Shown here one piece after another: positions 23,271 to 33,021 of a stretch of DNA of 64,000 nt. The stretch lies in NCBI RefSeq assembly GCF_001275135.1, contig NZ_LFQU01000021.1, positions 1 through 64,000 on the forward strand, in the 5' to 3' direction. The stretch's first letter is position 1; the number at the start of each line of letters is the position of its first letter. The translations under genes were made by a program, and so were the position numbers. The notes beneath the pieces were generated by a model that saw only the letters and a program-made list of their open reading frames with translations, had not been told where the DNA came from and did no database searches. Source of the DNA: Xylanibacter rarus (lineage in GTDB: Bacteria; Bacteroidota; Bacteroidia; Bacteroidales; Bacteroidaceae).

Positions 23271-23605
23271 TGCATATCTTTTAAATTGTCTTTTTGACCG
23301 TCACGCCAATATATATTGCCATCAATGAATTCTTGAGTAGCTAACAATGTCGGTTTAGGGAGTTTTTCATAATATCTTGATATTTCTATTTGCTCTCTAT
23401 TTTCAAAAACCTCTTCTAAACTATCATTGTATGAAGCAAATTCTGCTAGCTTCTTACTTAAATCTTGTTTTATTTCTACAGAAATTTGGTTTGCACGTTT
23501 TGAGATTATAGCAACACTTTCATAAATGTTGCCTGTCTCATCACATAAATCCATAATGTTTCTGGTTACGGTGTTTGATGGTGCTTTTGATTTTTTGTAG
23601 TCCAT
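23267..23605 (-). CDS. rpoZ: RNA polymerase omega subunit, Bacteroidota type
   Basis: A 112-residue protein. GNIYESVAIISKRANQISVE is the Rpb6/omega core helix motif, followed by ELxKKLAEF-like sequence. The protein is longer than the 90-residue omega of proteobacteria, as usual in Bacteroidota. It binds the beta-prime C-terminal region and helps assemble RNA polymerase. It lies 16 bases after bamD and overlaps DUF4293, so these three form one operon. Confidence 0.8.
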   Translation of the reverse strand: MDYKKSKAPSNTVTRNIMDLCDETGNIYESVAIISKRANQISVEIKQDLSKKLAEFASYNDSLEEVFENREQIEISRYYEKLPKPTLLATQEFIDGNIYWRDGQKDNLKDMQ

Positions 23606-23621
23606 ATTCTTTATGTTATAT

Positions 23622-24449
23622 TTATTTCTCTTTGGTATATTTCTTACAAGATGATATGTATTTTTCTGCTAATGCCTTATTCTTTGAGTCTGGATATTCA
23701 TTAATGAATCCATAACATTCGTCTTCTGCATCTCGATAGCGGTCTATTTTCTTTGATTCAACGCTTTGTTCTGCCAATTCGAATTTACTTTTCATTATTA
23801 AAACAGCAAAGTCTTCGCGCAAAGAACTGTATGGATAATCATTGATTGCGTTTTGTGCCGTTATAATACATGCTTCATAATTGCTTCCTCCACTTGTACA
23901 ATTACCAAAATATGTACCTAAATTATAATATAATTGTGCAGAATATAATTCTTTTTTTACAAGTTTATCCTGTAATTCGAAAAGGCGTTTCTGTGCTTTA
24001 CCTTTTAAAGAGGCTTCTGGATATATATCCAAGTATTCTTGAAAAGCAGCAATTGAATTTACAGTCTGTGTTTGATCTAATCTTGGTTCCGGTGTACTCA
24101 TAAACAGGCTTTCGCCAATGTAGAATGAGGCCATTTCTGAATAAATACCTTTGGGATATGTCTTATAGTATTTTTTAAAAGTCATTGCAGCACTTTCATA
24201 GTCCTTGTCACAAAATTGTGCCATTGCAAGCATATATAGACTTTCTTCAGCATTGTCTGTTCCTTTTTGAATTGTTACAAGTTCTTCAAGCAAAGTAATT
24301 GCCTGTGTATATTTGCCATACGCAAAACACTCTTTTGCATATTCATACTTATAATTATAGTCTTGTGACTTATAAACTTGATTGAATTCGTGTGCACATC
24401 CAGAAAACAACACGACAGCAAATATGGAGATGATAATATTATTCTTCAT
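23622..24449 (-). CDS. bamD: Outer-membrane assembly lipoprotein BamD
   Basis: A 275-residue protein with a lipoprotein signal peptide (IFAVVLFSGC, lipobox Cys at about 18) and five TPR-like repeats: YAKECFAYGKYTQAITLLEE, LAMAQFCDKDYESAAMTFKK, and later ones. It works with BamA to fold outer-membrane proteins. First gene of the leftward operon, with a canonical promoter just upstream. Confidence 0.9.
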   Translation of the reverse strand: MKNNIIISIFAVVLFSGCAHEFNQVYKSQDYNYKYEYAKECFAYGKYTQAITLLEELVTIQKGTDNAEESLYMLAMAQFCDKDYESAAMTFKKYYKTYPKGIYSEMASFYIGESLFMSTPEPRLDQTQTVNSIAAFQEYLDIYPEASLKGKAQKRLFELQDKLVKKELYSAQLYYNLGTYFGNCTSGGSNYEACIITAQNAINDYPYSSLREDFAVLIMKSKFELAEQSVESKKIDRYRDAEDECYGFINEYPDSKNKALAEKYISSCKKYTKEK

Positions 24450-24467
24450 AATTCAATATTTGGCTTG

Positions 24468-24499
24468 CAAAAGTACATATTATTCTATTAAGTAACAAA
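24468..24499 (-). promoter_or_regulatory. Promoter of the bamD operon
   Basis: Minus-strand TTTG (24496-24499), 20 bases, then TACTTTTG (24468-24475), matching the Bacteroidota -33/-7 consensus. Confidence 0.75.
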
Positions 24500-24558
24500 G
24501 TTTTGAACTTATTTTTAAGAAAAAATATCTTTATTAGGTGATTTCTTTGTAATATTTG

Positions 24559-24566
24559 TATTTTTG
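24559..24566 (+). promoter_or_regulatory. -7 box of uvrB
   Basis: TATTTTTG, 51 bases before the uvrB ATG. No clear -33 box is seen. Confidence 0.5.
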
Positions 24567-24617
24567 CATCTTGAATTGTTATGTATTTATTAATGTTCTT
24601 ATTGTGTTTATTGTTAT

Positions 24618-26654
24618 ATGAAAGGTTTTAAGCTTACCTCAAATTATAAGCCGACAGGGGATCAACCTGAAGCTATTAAGCAATTAACAGAGGGGATACT
24701 TAATGGTGAAAAGTCACAAGTGTTACTAGGAGTAACTGGATCGGGTAAAACTTTCACGGTTGCAAATGTTATCGCCAATGTAAATAAACCAACGTTAATT
24801 TTAAGCCATAATAAGACACTTGCAGCTCAGCTTTACAGTGAAATGAAATCTTTTTTCCCTGATAATGCGGTGGAGTATTATGTATCATACTATGATTATT
24901 ATCAGCCTGAAGCATATTTACCACAGACGGATACATATATTGAAAAAGATCTTGCTATTAATGAGGAAATAGACCGTTTACGTTTATCTGCTGTTTCTGC
25001 ATTGCTATCTGGAAGGAAAGACGTTATTGTCGTATCGTCAGTCTCCTGTATTTATGGTATGGGCGGACCTGTTGAAATGGCAAAAAGTATAATATCTTTA
25101 AAGCGAGGCCAGATTTTAGATCGTAATGACTTCTTGCGTAGCCTCGTAGGAGCTTTGTATGTTCGAAATGACATAGAACTCAAGAGAGGTAATTTTAGGG
25201 TTAAAGGAGATACTGTTGATGTATTTATGGCTTATAGTGATTATGTCCTTAGAATTTCATTTTGGGATGATGAGGTTGATAGTATTGAGGAAATAGATTC
25301 AATTGATTTTCATCGAATTGCTTCTTTTGATAATTATCAAATTTATCCTGCCAATCTTTTTGTCACATCAAAAGAGCAAACTGAACTTGCTATACGTAAA
25401 ATACAAGATGATTTGTTAAAGCAAATATATTACTTTAATGAATTGGGGGATGATATTAAAGCTCAGCGTATTAAGGAACGTGTGGAGTATGATATGGAAA
25501 TGATAAAAGAATTGGGTCATTGTTCGGGGATAGAAAATTATTCACGATATTTTGATGGACGTGAAGCAGGACAAAAACCATATTGTCTTTTGGATTTTTT
25601 CCCGTCAGATTATCTGATGGTGATAGATGAGAGTCATGTGAGTGTTCCTCAAATTAGTGCGATGTATGGTGGCGATAGGGCGAGAAAGACTAATCTGGTT
25701 GAATATGGATTCCGTCTGCCGGCAGCATTTGATAATCGTCCATTAAAGTTTGAAGAATTTCACTCTATGATACATCAGGTAATTTATGTTTCTGCAACTC
25801 CTGCAGATTATGAATTGGAGGAAGCAGGAGGAGTTGTTGTAGAGCAGGTTATACGCCCAACAGGATTGTTGGATCCGGAAATAGAAGTAAGACCAAGTGA
25901 AAATCAGATTGATGATCTCATGGAAGAGATTGTTATACGTAATGGGAAAAATGAACGTACCTTGGTTACTACATTGACAAAGCGTATGGCTGAAGAGTTG
26001 ACAGAATATTTGCTTAATCACGATGTTAAAGCTAATTATATACACAGTGATGTCGCTACTTTGGATAGAGTAAAAATTATGAATGATTTACGTGAAGGCG
26101 TTTTTGACGTTCTTGTTGGAGTGAACCTATTGCGTGAAGGGCTTGATTTGCCTGAAGTCTCGCTTGTCGCGATACTGGATGCGGATAAAGAAGGCTTTTT
26201 GCGTTCACACAGATCGTTGACTCAAACTGCAGGCCGAGCGGCGAGGAATGTAAATGGTAAAGTAATAATGTATGCTGACCATATTACTGCAAGTATGCAG
26301 ATGACGATAGATGAAACTGCAAGGCGTCGCGAAAAGCAATTGAAATATAACGAAGAGCATAATATTACTCCTAAACAAATTGTTAAGGTAATAAATCATG
26401 ATACATTGGGATCTGCTAGTATTATTGATATGCCAGTTGCAAACAAAAAGTATGAGGCTTATATTGAAGAAGGCCATGTCGCATTTGCTGCGGATCCTAT
26501 TGTAACCAAGATGAATAAAGATCAGTTGTTAAAAACAATTGCAAATACCCAAAGGATGATGAAAAAAGCGGCAAAAGATCTTGACTTTATACAGGCTGCA
26601 CAATTTCGAGATGAATTAATTCGTCTGCAAAATATACTTGATGGTAAATATTGA
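24618..26654 (+). CDS. uvrB: Excinuclease ABC subunit UvrB
   Basis: A 678-residue protein of normal family length. The Walker A is LLGVTGSGKTFTVANV. The beta-hairpin segment is YYVSYYDYYQPEAYLPQTDT and the helicase motif II is VIDESH. The C-terminal UVR domain (AAKDLDFIQAAQFRDELIRL) binds UvrC. It loads onto damaged DNA with UvrA and recruits UvrC for incision. It is divergent from bamD and appears monocistronic. Confidence 0.97.
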   Translation: MKGFKLTSNYKPTGDQPEAIKQLTEGILNGEKSQVLLGVTGSGKTFTVANVIANVNKPTLILSHNKTLAAQLYSEMKSFFPDNAVEYYVSYYDYYQPEAYLPQTDTYIEKDLAINEEIDRLRLSAVSALLSGRKDVIVVSSVSCIYGMGGPVEMAKSIISLKRGQILDRNDFLRSLVGALYVRNDIELKRGNFRVKGDTVDVFMAYSDYVLRISFWDDEVDSIEEIDSIDFHRIASFDNYQIYPANLFVTSKEQTELAIRKIQDDLLKQIYYFNELGDDIKAQRIKERVEYDMEMIKELGHCSGIENYSRYFDGREAGQKPYCLLDFFPSDYLMVIDESHVSVPQISAMYGGDRARKTNLVEYGFRLPAAFDNRPLKFEEFHSMIHQVIYVSATPADYELEEAGGVVVEQVIRPTGLLDPEIEVRPSENQIDDLMEEIVIRNGKNERTLVTTLTKRMAEELTEYLLNHDVKANYIHSDVATLDRVKIMNDLREGVFDVLVGVNLLREGLDLPEVSLVAILDADKEGFLRSHRSLTQTAGRAARNVNGKVIMYADHITASMQMTIDETARRREKQLKYNEEHNITPKQIVKVINHDTLGSASIIDMPVANKKYEAYIEEGHVAFAADPIVTKMNKDQLLKTIANTQRMMKKAAKDLDFIQAAQFRDELIRLQNILDGKY

Positions 26655-26761
26655 TAATTATAAAAACATTATGTAGTAATTTATATCGGTGCTTATTTGT
26701 TGCTATTCTAATTCTAGTTGTTAAATTATGCTTATTGTTGCGCCTATAACTTTTAATTTAT

Positions 26762-26769
26762 TAATTTTG
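26762..26769 (+). promoter_or_regulatory. -7 box before the DUF4468 gene
   Basis: TAATTTTG matches TAnnTTTG; the ATG follows 17 bases later, so the leader is very short. Confidence 0.5.
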
Positions 26770-26786
26770 CAAAAATATATATTCGT

Positions 26787-27428
26787 ATGAAACTGATTTT
26801 TATCCTTTCTATGTATTTGATTCCAATGATTGGTTTGGCACAGAGTGTTTGGGAAGCACCTAATGCCGAGGATCATAAAGTCACAACAAGTACATTTATT
26901 GATAATAAAGAGAATTCGGAAGCTAAATATTTAAAAGGAGCAGTTCCTGAGGTTGATGGAAAAGTTGAATGGCGCTTAGATATTGATGTCCCAAAGAAAA
27001 ATGCTCAGGATATATACGATATAATATTTGATTGTTTTACGAGTTTAACTAAAACAGAAAATCAACTTGAAGGTAGTCGTATTTCACTTATCAATAAAAA
27101 GGACCATATTGTAGTTGCTTGTATGAAAGAGTGGCTCGTTTTTACAGATAAATTATTGTCTTTAGACAGAACGAAATTTAATTATACTTTAATCGCATAT
27201 TGTAAAGATAACCATCTTACGGTTACAATGGGACGTATATTATATGTTTATGATGAAGAACGCGTTAGAGGTGGATATGTGTATAAAGCAGAAGAATGGA
27301 TTAATGATGAAAATGCATTAAATCGTAAACAGACACGTTTGTTGCCTGGTTCTGCAAAATTTAGAAGAAAGACCATTGATCGTAAAGATTATATTTTTAA
27401 TACAATTAAAGAAAATGTTTTGAAATAA
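26787..27428 (+). CDS. DUF4468 domain secreted protein
   Basis: A 213-residue protein with signal peptide MKLIFILSMYLIPMIGLAQS. The rest matches the DUF4468 (TBP-like fold) family of Bacteroidota envelope proteins: VDGKVEWRLDIDVPKKNAQD, and a C-terminal RKDYIFNTIKENV helix. Function unknown. It is first of a three-gene rightward set with a small membrane protein and a porin. Confidence 0.8.
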   Translation: MKLIFILSMYLIPMIGLAQSVWEAPNAEDHKVTTSTFIDNKENSEAKYLKGAVPEVDGKVEWRLDIDVPKKNAQDIYDIIFDCFTSLTKTENQLEGSRISLINKKDHIVVACMKEWLVFTDKLLSLDRTKFNYTLIAYCKDNHLTVTMGRILYVYDEERVRGGYVYKAEEWINDENALNRKQTRLLPGSAKFRRKTIDRKDYIFNTIKENVLK

Positions 27429-27458
27429 GCTTATTTTTGATATTTTTATTTAAAAGCA

Positions 27459-27689
27459 ATGATTGTAAATACAGATGATAATAACAAGAAATTTAATTCT
27501 TGTGGGAAATATGGAAGTCGAGGTGAACGCTTTATGTTTCTTCGTAATATATTAAATATTATTTTCATGTTGGGAGCATTGATTGGTATGGTAATTTATT
27601 TTAAAGTAGATCATCAAATTGGCACAATCGTAATATTGTCTTCCATGTTATTTAAAATTGTTGAATGTGTTTTTCGCTTCATAAAATGA
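27459..27689 (+). CDS. Small two-helix membrane protein
   Basis: A 76-residue protein. The N-terminal 30 residues are hydrophilic (contains CGKYGSRGERF). Two hydrophobic segments follow (ILNIIFMLGALIGMVIYF and IGTIVILSSMLFKIVECVF). Its stop overlaps the porin ATG (ATGA), which indicates coupling. No family recognised. Confidence 0.65.
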   Translation: MIVNTDDNNKKFNSCGKYGSRGERFMFLRNILNIIFMLGALIGMVIYFKVDHQIGTIVILSSMLFKIVECVFRFIK

Positions 27690-30019
27690 GTAAAAGGATA
27701 TTAATAGGGATAACGTATATATTATTTTGTTTATCGGTCTATTCACAAGATTATAATCAGTTAACAGATACGGGCGAGTTTACACAAGCTGGATCAAATA
27801 AAAGTTCAAAAAGTGATACACTTTCATCTGGGAATAAAGAAATTCCAAAAGGATTGAAAGTTTGGACTATTGATGAACGTTTTGGGGAACGTACGGCTGC
27901 TGTACCAGATACAATGCAGCATATGTATATGAACTCAATTTTTACAACAGGCCTGCGTGGAGAATACAATACTACAGGAAACTTAGGAGCGCCACGTATT
28001 AGTCGTATTTTTATAGATAGAGATGAAACGTCCCAGTTTGTATTCACACAACCATATGATTATTTCTTGACGCCTGTCAACAAATTCCTTTTTACGAACA
28101 CTCTTTCGCCGATTACCAATATTTCTTATGATGAATGTGGTGATAGAACAAATGGTGAAGATCATTTTAAGGCAATTTTTGGTGTTAATGCAGGTAAAAA
28201 GTTAGGCGTAGGTTTTAAGTTTGATTATATCTATGGCCGTGGATATTATCAAAATCAGAGCACGTCGCATTTTAATTATACTATGTATGGCTCATATCTA
28301 GGTGACAGATATGATGCTCATATCTTATTATCAACTAATCACCAGAAAGTGACGGAAAATGGTGGTATAACTGATGATAGGTACATAACACATCCTGAAG
28401 CATTTGATGATAATTTTAGGGAGAGTGAAATACCTACCGTTTTAGAACAAAATTGGAATCGTAATGATAATCAACATATATTTTTCACACACCGCTATAA
28501 TTTGGGATTTAATAGAAAAGTAAAAATGACAGAAGAAGAGATTGCTGCACGAAAGTTCGCAATAGCTTCTCAAAAGGAGAATGAAACAAATAAGGCAAAA
28601 GAAGAGGCACGGAAGAAAGCTATTAAGGAAGGACGTGAATTTGATGAAAATGCATATGATGAGAAAAAGACATTTTCAGGGCGTCCTGACAATGCTATAA
28701 TAGCTGGTGATGAGCCTGCCGATACGACTAATACAGCAAGCGATAGAATAGTTCTTGATAAGACAGCCGCAGATAGTTTGCTTAACGTTCATATAGACGA
28801 TAAAAATGTTGCTAATGTGGATACTGCATGGATGAAAGATGAATACGTGCCAGTTACAAGCTTTATACATACTTTAAAATTTGATAATTATCGTCGTATA
28901 TATCAAGCATATAGAACTCCTGAAAATTATTATGCAAATACATTCCCTGTTAATGAGAAGTTTGAAGGGGATTCAATTTATGACAAGACTAACCATTATT
29001 CATTAAAAAATACATTTGCTATAGCATTGCTAGAAGGTTTTAATAAATGGGCGAAAGCAGGACTAAGGGCTTTTGTTACATCAGATTTACGGCATTTTAG
29101 TTTGCCTGATTCTTTAGGCGGAACAAGTAGCTATAACGAACATAATTTGAGTGTTGGTGGTCAATTAATAAAAAAACAAGGAACAACGTTGCACTATGAT
29201 GTTACAGCTGAAGCATGGCTTGCAGGAGAAGACGCCGGACAATTGAAAGTTGATGCAAACGCAGATCTTAATTTTCGTCTGTTTAATGATACAGTAACTC
29301 TAGCTGCACGGATGTTTTTTTATCGCCTTAACCCAACATTTTATTATAGACATTATCATTCAAAACATTTTTGGTGGGATAATGATGGTCTTAGTAAAGA
29401 AATACGTACCCGTATAGAAGGTGTCTTTTCTTTAAGGCGTACTCATACTACATTGCGTGTAGCTATTGATGATTTAAAAGATTATACATATTTGAGTCAA
29501 AGTTATACAATTACCGATAATTTTAATCGGGCAGGGAATGTGGTTTCTGTAAAGCAATGCTCAGGGAATATAAATTTATTCACTTTGCAATTGTCACAGG
29601 ATTTTAAATTTGGTCCTCTTAATTGGGAAAATCAAATAACATATCAGAAATCAAGTAATGAAGAAGTCTTGCCTGTTCCTCTGTTAAATATATACACTAA
29701 TTTATATTTTAAGTTTAAGGTTGCTCGTGTGTTAAGTGTTGATCTCGGGGCTGATTTGCGTTATTTTACAAAGTATAAAGCGTTGGATTATAGTCCGGCA
29801 TTAGGTCAATATACCGTACAGGACAATGGTGAGAATAATGTTGAAATAGGGAATTATCCTTATGTAAATGTATACGCCAATTTACATCTAAAGCATACGC
29901 GATTTTTCATTATGATGAGCCATGTTAATGCAAGTGCAGGTGAATATTTCCTCGTTCCTCATTATCCTTTGAATGGAAGAGTGCTACGTTTTGGTGTGTC
30001 ATGGAACTTTTTCAACTGA
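27686..30019 (+). CDS. Putative outer-membrane porin
   Basis: About 777 residues from ATG 27686 (MSKRILIGITYILFCLSVYS), which gives a clean signal peptide; an upstream in-frame ATG at 27665 does not. The body alternates polar and hydrophobic residues as in beta barrels, and the last residues end VSWNFFN with a terminal aromatic, the outer-membrane signature. A long charged insert (residues about 280-380, rich in Lys/Glu, then Asp/Thr) is unusual and probably periplasmic or extracellular. It fits the Bacteroidota 'putative porin' family. Confidence 0.8.
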   Translation: MSKRILIGITYILFCLSVYSQDYNQLTDTGEFTQAGSNKSSKSDTLSSGNKEIPKGLKVWTIDERFGERTAAVPDTMQHMYMNSIFTTGLRGEYNTTGNLGAPRISRIFIDRDETSQFVFTQPYDYFLTPVNKFLFTNTLSPITNISYDECGDRTNGEDHFKAIFGVNAGKKLGVGFKFDYIYGRGYYQNQSTSHFNYTMYGSYLGDRYDAHILLSTNHQKVTENGGITDDRYITHPEAFDDNFRESEIPTVLEQNWNRNDNQHIFFTHRYNLGFNRKVKMTEEEIAARKFAIASQKENETNKAKEEARKKAIKEGREFDENAYDEKKTFSGRPDNAIIAGDEPADTTNTASDRIVLDKTAADSLLNVHIDDKNVANVDTAWMKDEYVPVTSFIHTLKFDNYRRIYQAYRTPENYYANTFPVNEKFEGDSIYDKTNHYSLKNTFAIALLEGFNKWAKAGLRAFVTSDLRHFSLPDSLGGTSSYNEHNLSVGGQLIKKQGTTLHYDVTAEAWLAGEDAGQLKVDANADLNFRLFNDTVTLAARMFFYRLNPTFYYRHYHSKHFWWDNDGLSKEIRTRIEGVFSLRRTHTTLRVAIDDLKDYTYLSQSYTITDNFNRAGNVVSVKQCSGNINLFTLQLSQDFKFGPLNWENQITYQKSSNEEVLPVPLLNIYTNLYFKFKVARVLSVDLGADLRYFTKYKALDYSPALGQYTVQDNGENNVEIGNYPYVNVYANLHLKHTRFFIMMSHVNASAGEYFLVPHYPLNGRVLRFGVSWNFFN

Positions 30020-30113
30020 TAGTAATCTTGCAACATTGACTGATGAAATAAATTTTATTGTTGATTAGTCTTTTATTAAAGTTTATATTAATTTTGTTAG
30101 AAAATATCAAATT

Positions 30114-31319
30114 ATGCCTCAAATATCAGTACGTGGATTAGAAATGCCGGAGTCGCCAATAAGAAAATTAGCTCCGTTAGCGACAGCTGCCAAAAATCGC
30201 GGAATAAAAGTATATCATCTTAATATAGGACAGCCTGATCTGCCTACACCCAAAGTTGCTATTGACGCTATACGTAATATTGATAGAGAAATTCTTGAAT
30301 ATTCACCATCACAAGGATATCTTGGATACAGAAAGAAGCTTGTGAATTATTATAAAAAGTACAACATTAATGTAAGTCCTGATGATATTATAATAACTTG
30401 TGGGGGAAGTGAAGCGGTTCTTTTTGCTTTCATGTCGTGTCTAAATCCAGGAGATGAGATAATTGTTCCTGAACCTGCATATGCTAATTATATGGCTTTT
30501 GCTATTTCTGCTGGAGCAAAAATAAGGACTATTGCAACAACTATAGATGAAGGATTTTCTTTACCAAAAGTTGAGAAATTTGAAGAGTTGATAAATGATC
30601 GTACACGTGCAATACTTATTTGTAACCCCAATAATCCTACAGGATATTTGTATACAAGACGTGAAATGAACCAGATTAGAGATTTGGTTAAGAAGTATGA
30701 CTTGTATCTTTTTTCTGATGAAGTTTATCGTGAATATATATATACAGGTTCGCCTTATATCAGTGCATGTCATCTTGAAGGTATTGAGCAAAATGTAGTT
30801 CTTATTGACTCTGTTAGTAAAAGATATAGCGAGTGTGGAATACGTATTGGAGCCTTGATAACAAAAAACTTGGATGTACGTCAAGCCGTGATGAAATTTT
30901 GTCAAGCCCGTTTGTCACCGCCATTAATCGGACAAATAGCAGCAGAAGCATCTCTTGATGTGCCAGAAGAATATTCACGTAGCGTATATGACGAATATGT
31001 GGAACGTCGTAAATGTCTTATTGATGGCCTTAATCGTATACCAGGTGTTTATTCACCTATACCCATGGGGGCTTTCTATACTGTTGCAAAACTACCTGTA
31101 GATGATAGTGAAAAGTTTTGCCGTTGGTGTTTGGAAACATTTAATTATGAAGGTGAAACTGTCATGATGGCTCCAGCGTCAGGATTTTATACAACACCTG
31201 GAGCTGGATATAATCAAGTACGTATAGCATATGTGTTAAAAAAAGAAGATTTAATACGTGCGCTTTTTATATTACGAAAAGCGCTTGAAACTTATCCGGG
31301 GAGGGTTGATGAAGAATGA
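30114..31319 (+). CDS. Class I pyridoxal-phosphate aminotransferase
   Basis: A 401-residue fold-type I enzyme. NPNNPTGYL is the conserved Asn-Pro loop. The PLP lysine is in SVSKRYSECGIRIGAL, and Arg in NQVRIAY binds the substrate carboxylate. It is closest to the aspartate/aromatic aminotransferase subgroup, but the substrate cannot be fixed from sequence. It overlaps the next gene by four bases. Confidence 0.85.
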   Translation: MPQISVRGLEMPESPIRKLAPLATAAKNRGIKVYHLNIGQPDLPTPKVAIDAIRNIDREILEYSPSQGYLGYRKKLVNYYKKYNINVSPDDIIITCGGSEAVLFAFMSCLNPGDEIIVPEPAYANYMAFAISAGAKIRTIATTIDEGFSLPKVEKFEELINDRTRAILICNPNNPTGYLYTRREMNQIRDLVKKYDLYLFSDEVYREYIYTGSPYISACHLEGIEQNVVLIDSVSKRYSECGIRIGALITKNLDVRQAVMKFCQARLSPPLIGQIAAEASLDVPEEYSRSVYDEYVERRKCLIDGLNRIPGVYSPIPMGAFYTVAKLPVDDSEKFCRWCLETFNYEGETVMMAPASGFYTTPGAGYNQVRIAYVLKKEDLIRALFILRKALETYPGRVDEE

Positions 31320-32563
31320 ATTTACCATTATATATAGCAAAGCGTATTTATTCAGACAATAACGCTCAGCAAAAAGTTAGTAAGCCGGCAATCCATATCG
31401 CAACAGCAGGTGTTGCCGTAGGGTTAGCCGTAATGATAATTTCTGTATGTATTGTTTTAGGTTTTAAGCATACTATACGTGATAAAGTTATAGGCTTTGG
31501 TTCCCATATTACTGTTGCGAACTTTATGACGTTACATGGCTATGAACAGAAGCCTATTGCTATGCCTGATAGTATGATGAATGTATTGAAATCCATTAAT
31601 GGAGTTAAGCACGTACAACGTTATGCAATTAAACAAGGCATATTGAAGACAGACAGCGATTTTCTGGGAATAGCTTTTAAGGGCATTGCTTCAGAATACG
31701 ATACTGCTTTTATCCACAATAATATGATAAGTGGTACTATTCCTGCATTTAGTGACAATAAAAGCCATAATAAGATTGTTATATCTAAGATTATGGCGGA
31801 TATGCTCAAGATAAATACTGGTGATAAGGTGTTTGCATATTTTATTGATAATGATGATGTCAGAATGAGACGATTTACTGTATCAGGAGTTTATCAAACA
31901 AACCTTACACAATATGATAAAACAATCTGTTTTACCGATCTTTATACTGCATCCCGTCTTAATGGATGGGACACAGGACAAGTTACAGGTGCAGAACTTA
32001 TTGTGAATGATTTCAATAAGATTAATAATGTCGAAAATATTCTTATTTCTAAAGTAAATAGAACTACTGATACTTATGGAGAAGCCTATTCTTCAGAAAC
32101 AATTCAAGAGGCGAATCCACAAATTTTTTCATGGCTTGATCTTTTAGATTTAAATGTTTGGATAATACTGGCACTTATGCTATGTGTTGCTGGATTTACA
32201 ATGATTTCAGGATTACTCATAATAATTCTTGAACGTACAAGTATGATAGGTACTTTAAAAGCTCTTGGTGCAAAGAATACGATAATCCGTAAAACTTTTT
32301 TATGGTTTGCTATTTTTATTATAGGGAAAGGTATGGTTATTGGAAATATTATTGGTTTTGGACTAGTTTTATTACAAAAACTGACAGGTATTGTTTCTCT
32401 AGATCCTTCAACTTATTATGTTAAGACCGTACCAGTTGAAATTAATTTACCTTTAATTATATTACTTAATGTTGCCACTTTACTTATAAGTGTTTTTGTG
32501 CTTATAGCACCAAGCTTTCTTGTTTCACGTGTACATCCTGCAAAGTCAATGAGATATGAATAA
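31316..32563 (+). CDS. FtsX/LolE-type ABC transporter permease
   Basis: A 415-residue protein with four transmembrane segments: one near the N-terminus (AGVAVGLAVMIISVCIVLGF) and three at the C-terminus (ALMLCVAGFTMISGLLIIIL, then FLWFAIFIIGKGMVIGNIIG, then IILLNVATLLISVFVLIAPS). A large periplasmic domain lies between them. This is the MacB/LolC-E topology. It may export lipoproteins or lipids with an ATPase encoded elsewhere; no ATPase gene is adjacent. Coupled to the aminotransferase gene. Confidence 0.8.
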   Translation: MNLPLYIAKRIYSDNNAQQKVSKPAIHIATAGVAVGLAVMIISVCIVLGFKHTIRDKVIGFGSHITVANFMTLHGYEQKPIAMPDSMMNVLKSINGVKHVQRYAIKQGILKTDSDFLGIAFKGIASEYDTAFIHNNMISGTIPAFSDNKSHNKIVISKIMADMLKINTGDKVFAYFIDNDDVRMRRFTVSGVYQTNLTQYDKTICFTDLYTASRLNGWDTGQVTGAELIVNDFNKINNVENILISKVNRTTDTYGEAYSSETIQEANPQIFSWLDLLDLNVWIILALMLCVAGFTMISGLLIIILERTSMIGTLKALGAKNTIIRKTFLWFAIFIIGKGMVIGNIIGFGLVLLQKLTGIVSLDPSTYYVKTVPVEINLPLIILLNVATLLISVFVLIAPSFLVSRVHPAKSMRYE

Positions 32564-32718
32564 AAGTCTAAATATAAATGATTAAGATAAGGCTTCATTA
32601 TTATATTTGTAAGTGATTTAATTAATAAAAGAAATTTCCCTAAATTCTAATTAGTCGCCCCTTAAAAAGATTATTATCTACTGGTATTCAGTAATTTAAT
32701 CAATAAAAGTCTTTGATG

Positions 32719-32765
32719 AATCTGCAAGTTTTCTTATCTTTTGGTTAAGAAACTTGCAGATTTTA
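32719..32765 (+). terminator. Terminator after the permease gene
   Basis: Long near-perfect hairpin AATCTGCAAGTTT...AAACTTGCAGATT with CTTA/TAAG inside and a TTTT tail. The insertion sequence begins at the next base or two. Confidence 0.8.
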
Positions 32766-32819
32766 TGATACTGTCTCAAAAAGTGTGTCTGAGGCAAGTT
32801 TGCCTTAGAAGTGATGATA

Positions 32820-32983
32820 CAAAGTTAATAGACAATTTTGTATTTCATATCAAAAAAGTGAATTTTATGTTGTAGCTGGACGAGGGACGGGTTCTGCAGA
32901 GGAGCACCCCGTCAGCAACATGGCTAGGCCTATACTGATAGCAAGAACTATCCTGGAGTCGTCATGGTGGCGACTCCTTTTTT
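32820..32983 (+). ncRNA. Possible structured RNA inside the insertion sequence
   Basis: About 160 non-coding bases between the left inverted repeat and the transposase stop. They include a hairpin with arms GACGGG and CCCGTC (about 32887-32914) and end in an intrinsic terminator (GGAGTCG 32955-32961, CGACTCC 32971-32977, T6). The terminator points towards the transposase 3' end. No frame is present. Whether it is transcribed is unknown. Confidence 0.35.
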
Positions 32984-33021
32984 GCTTTCAGGCAGGCTTT
33001 TCTGCTAAAAGAACTATTCCA

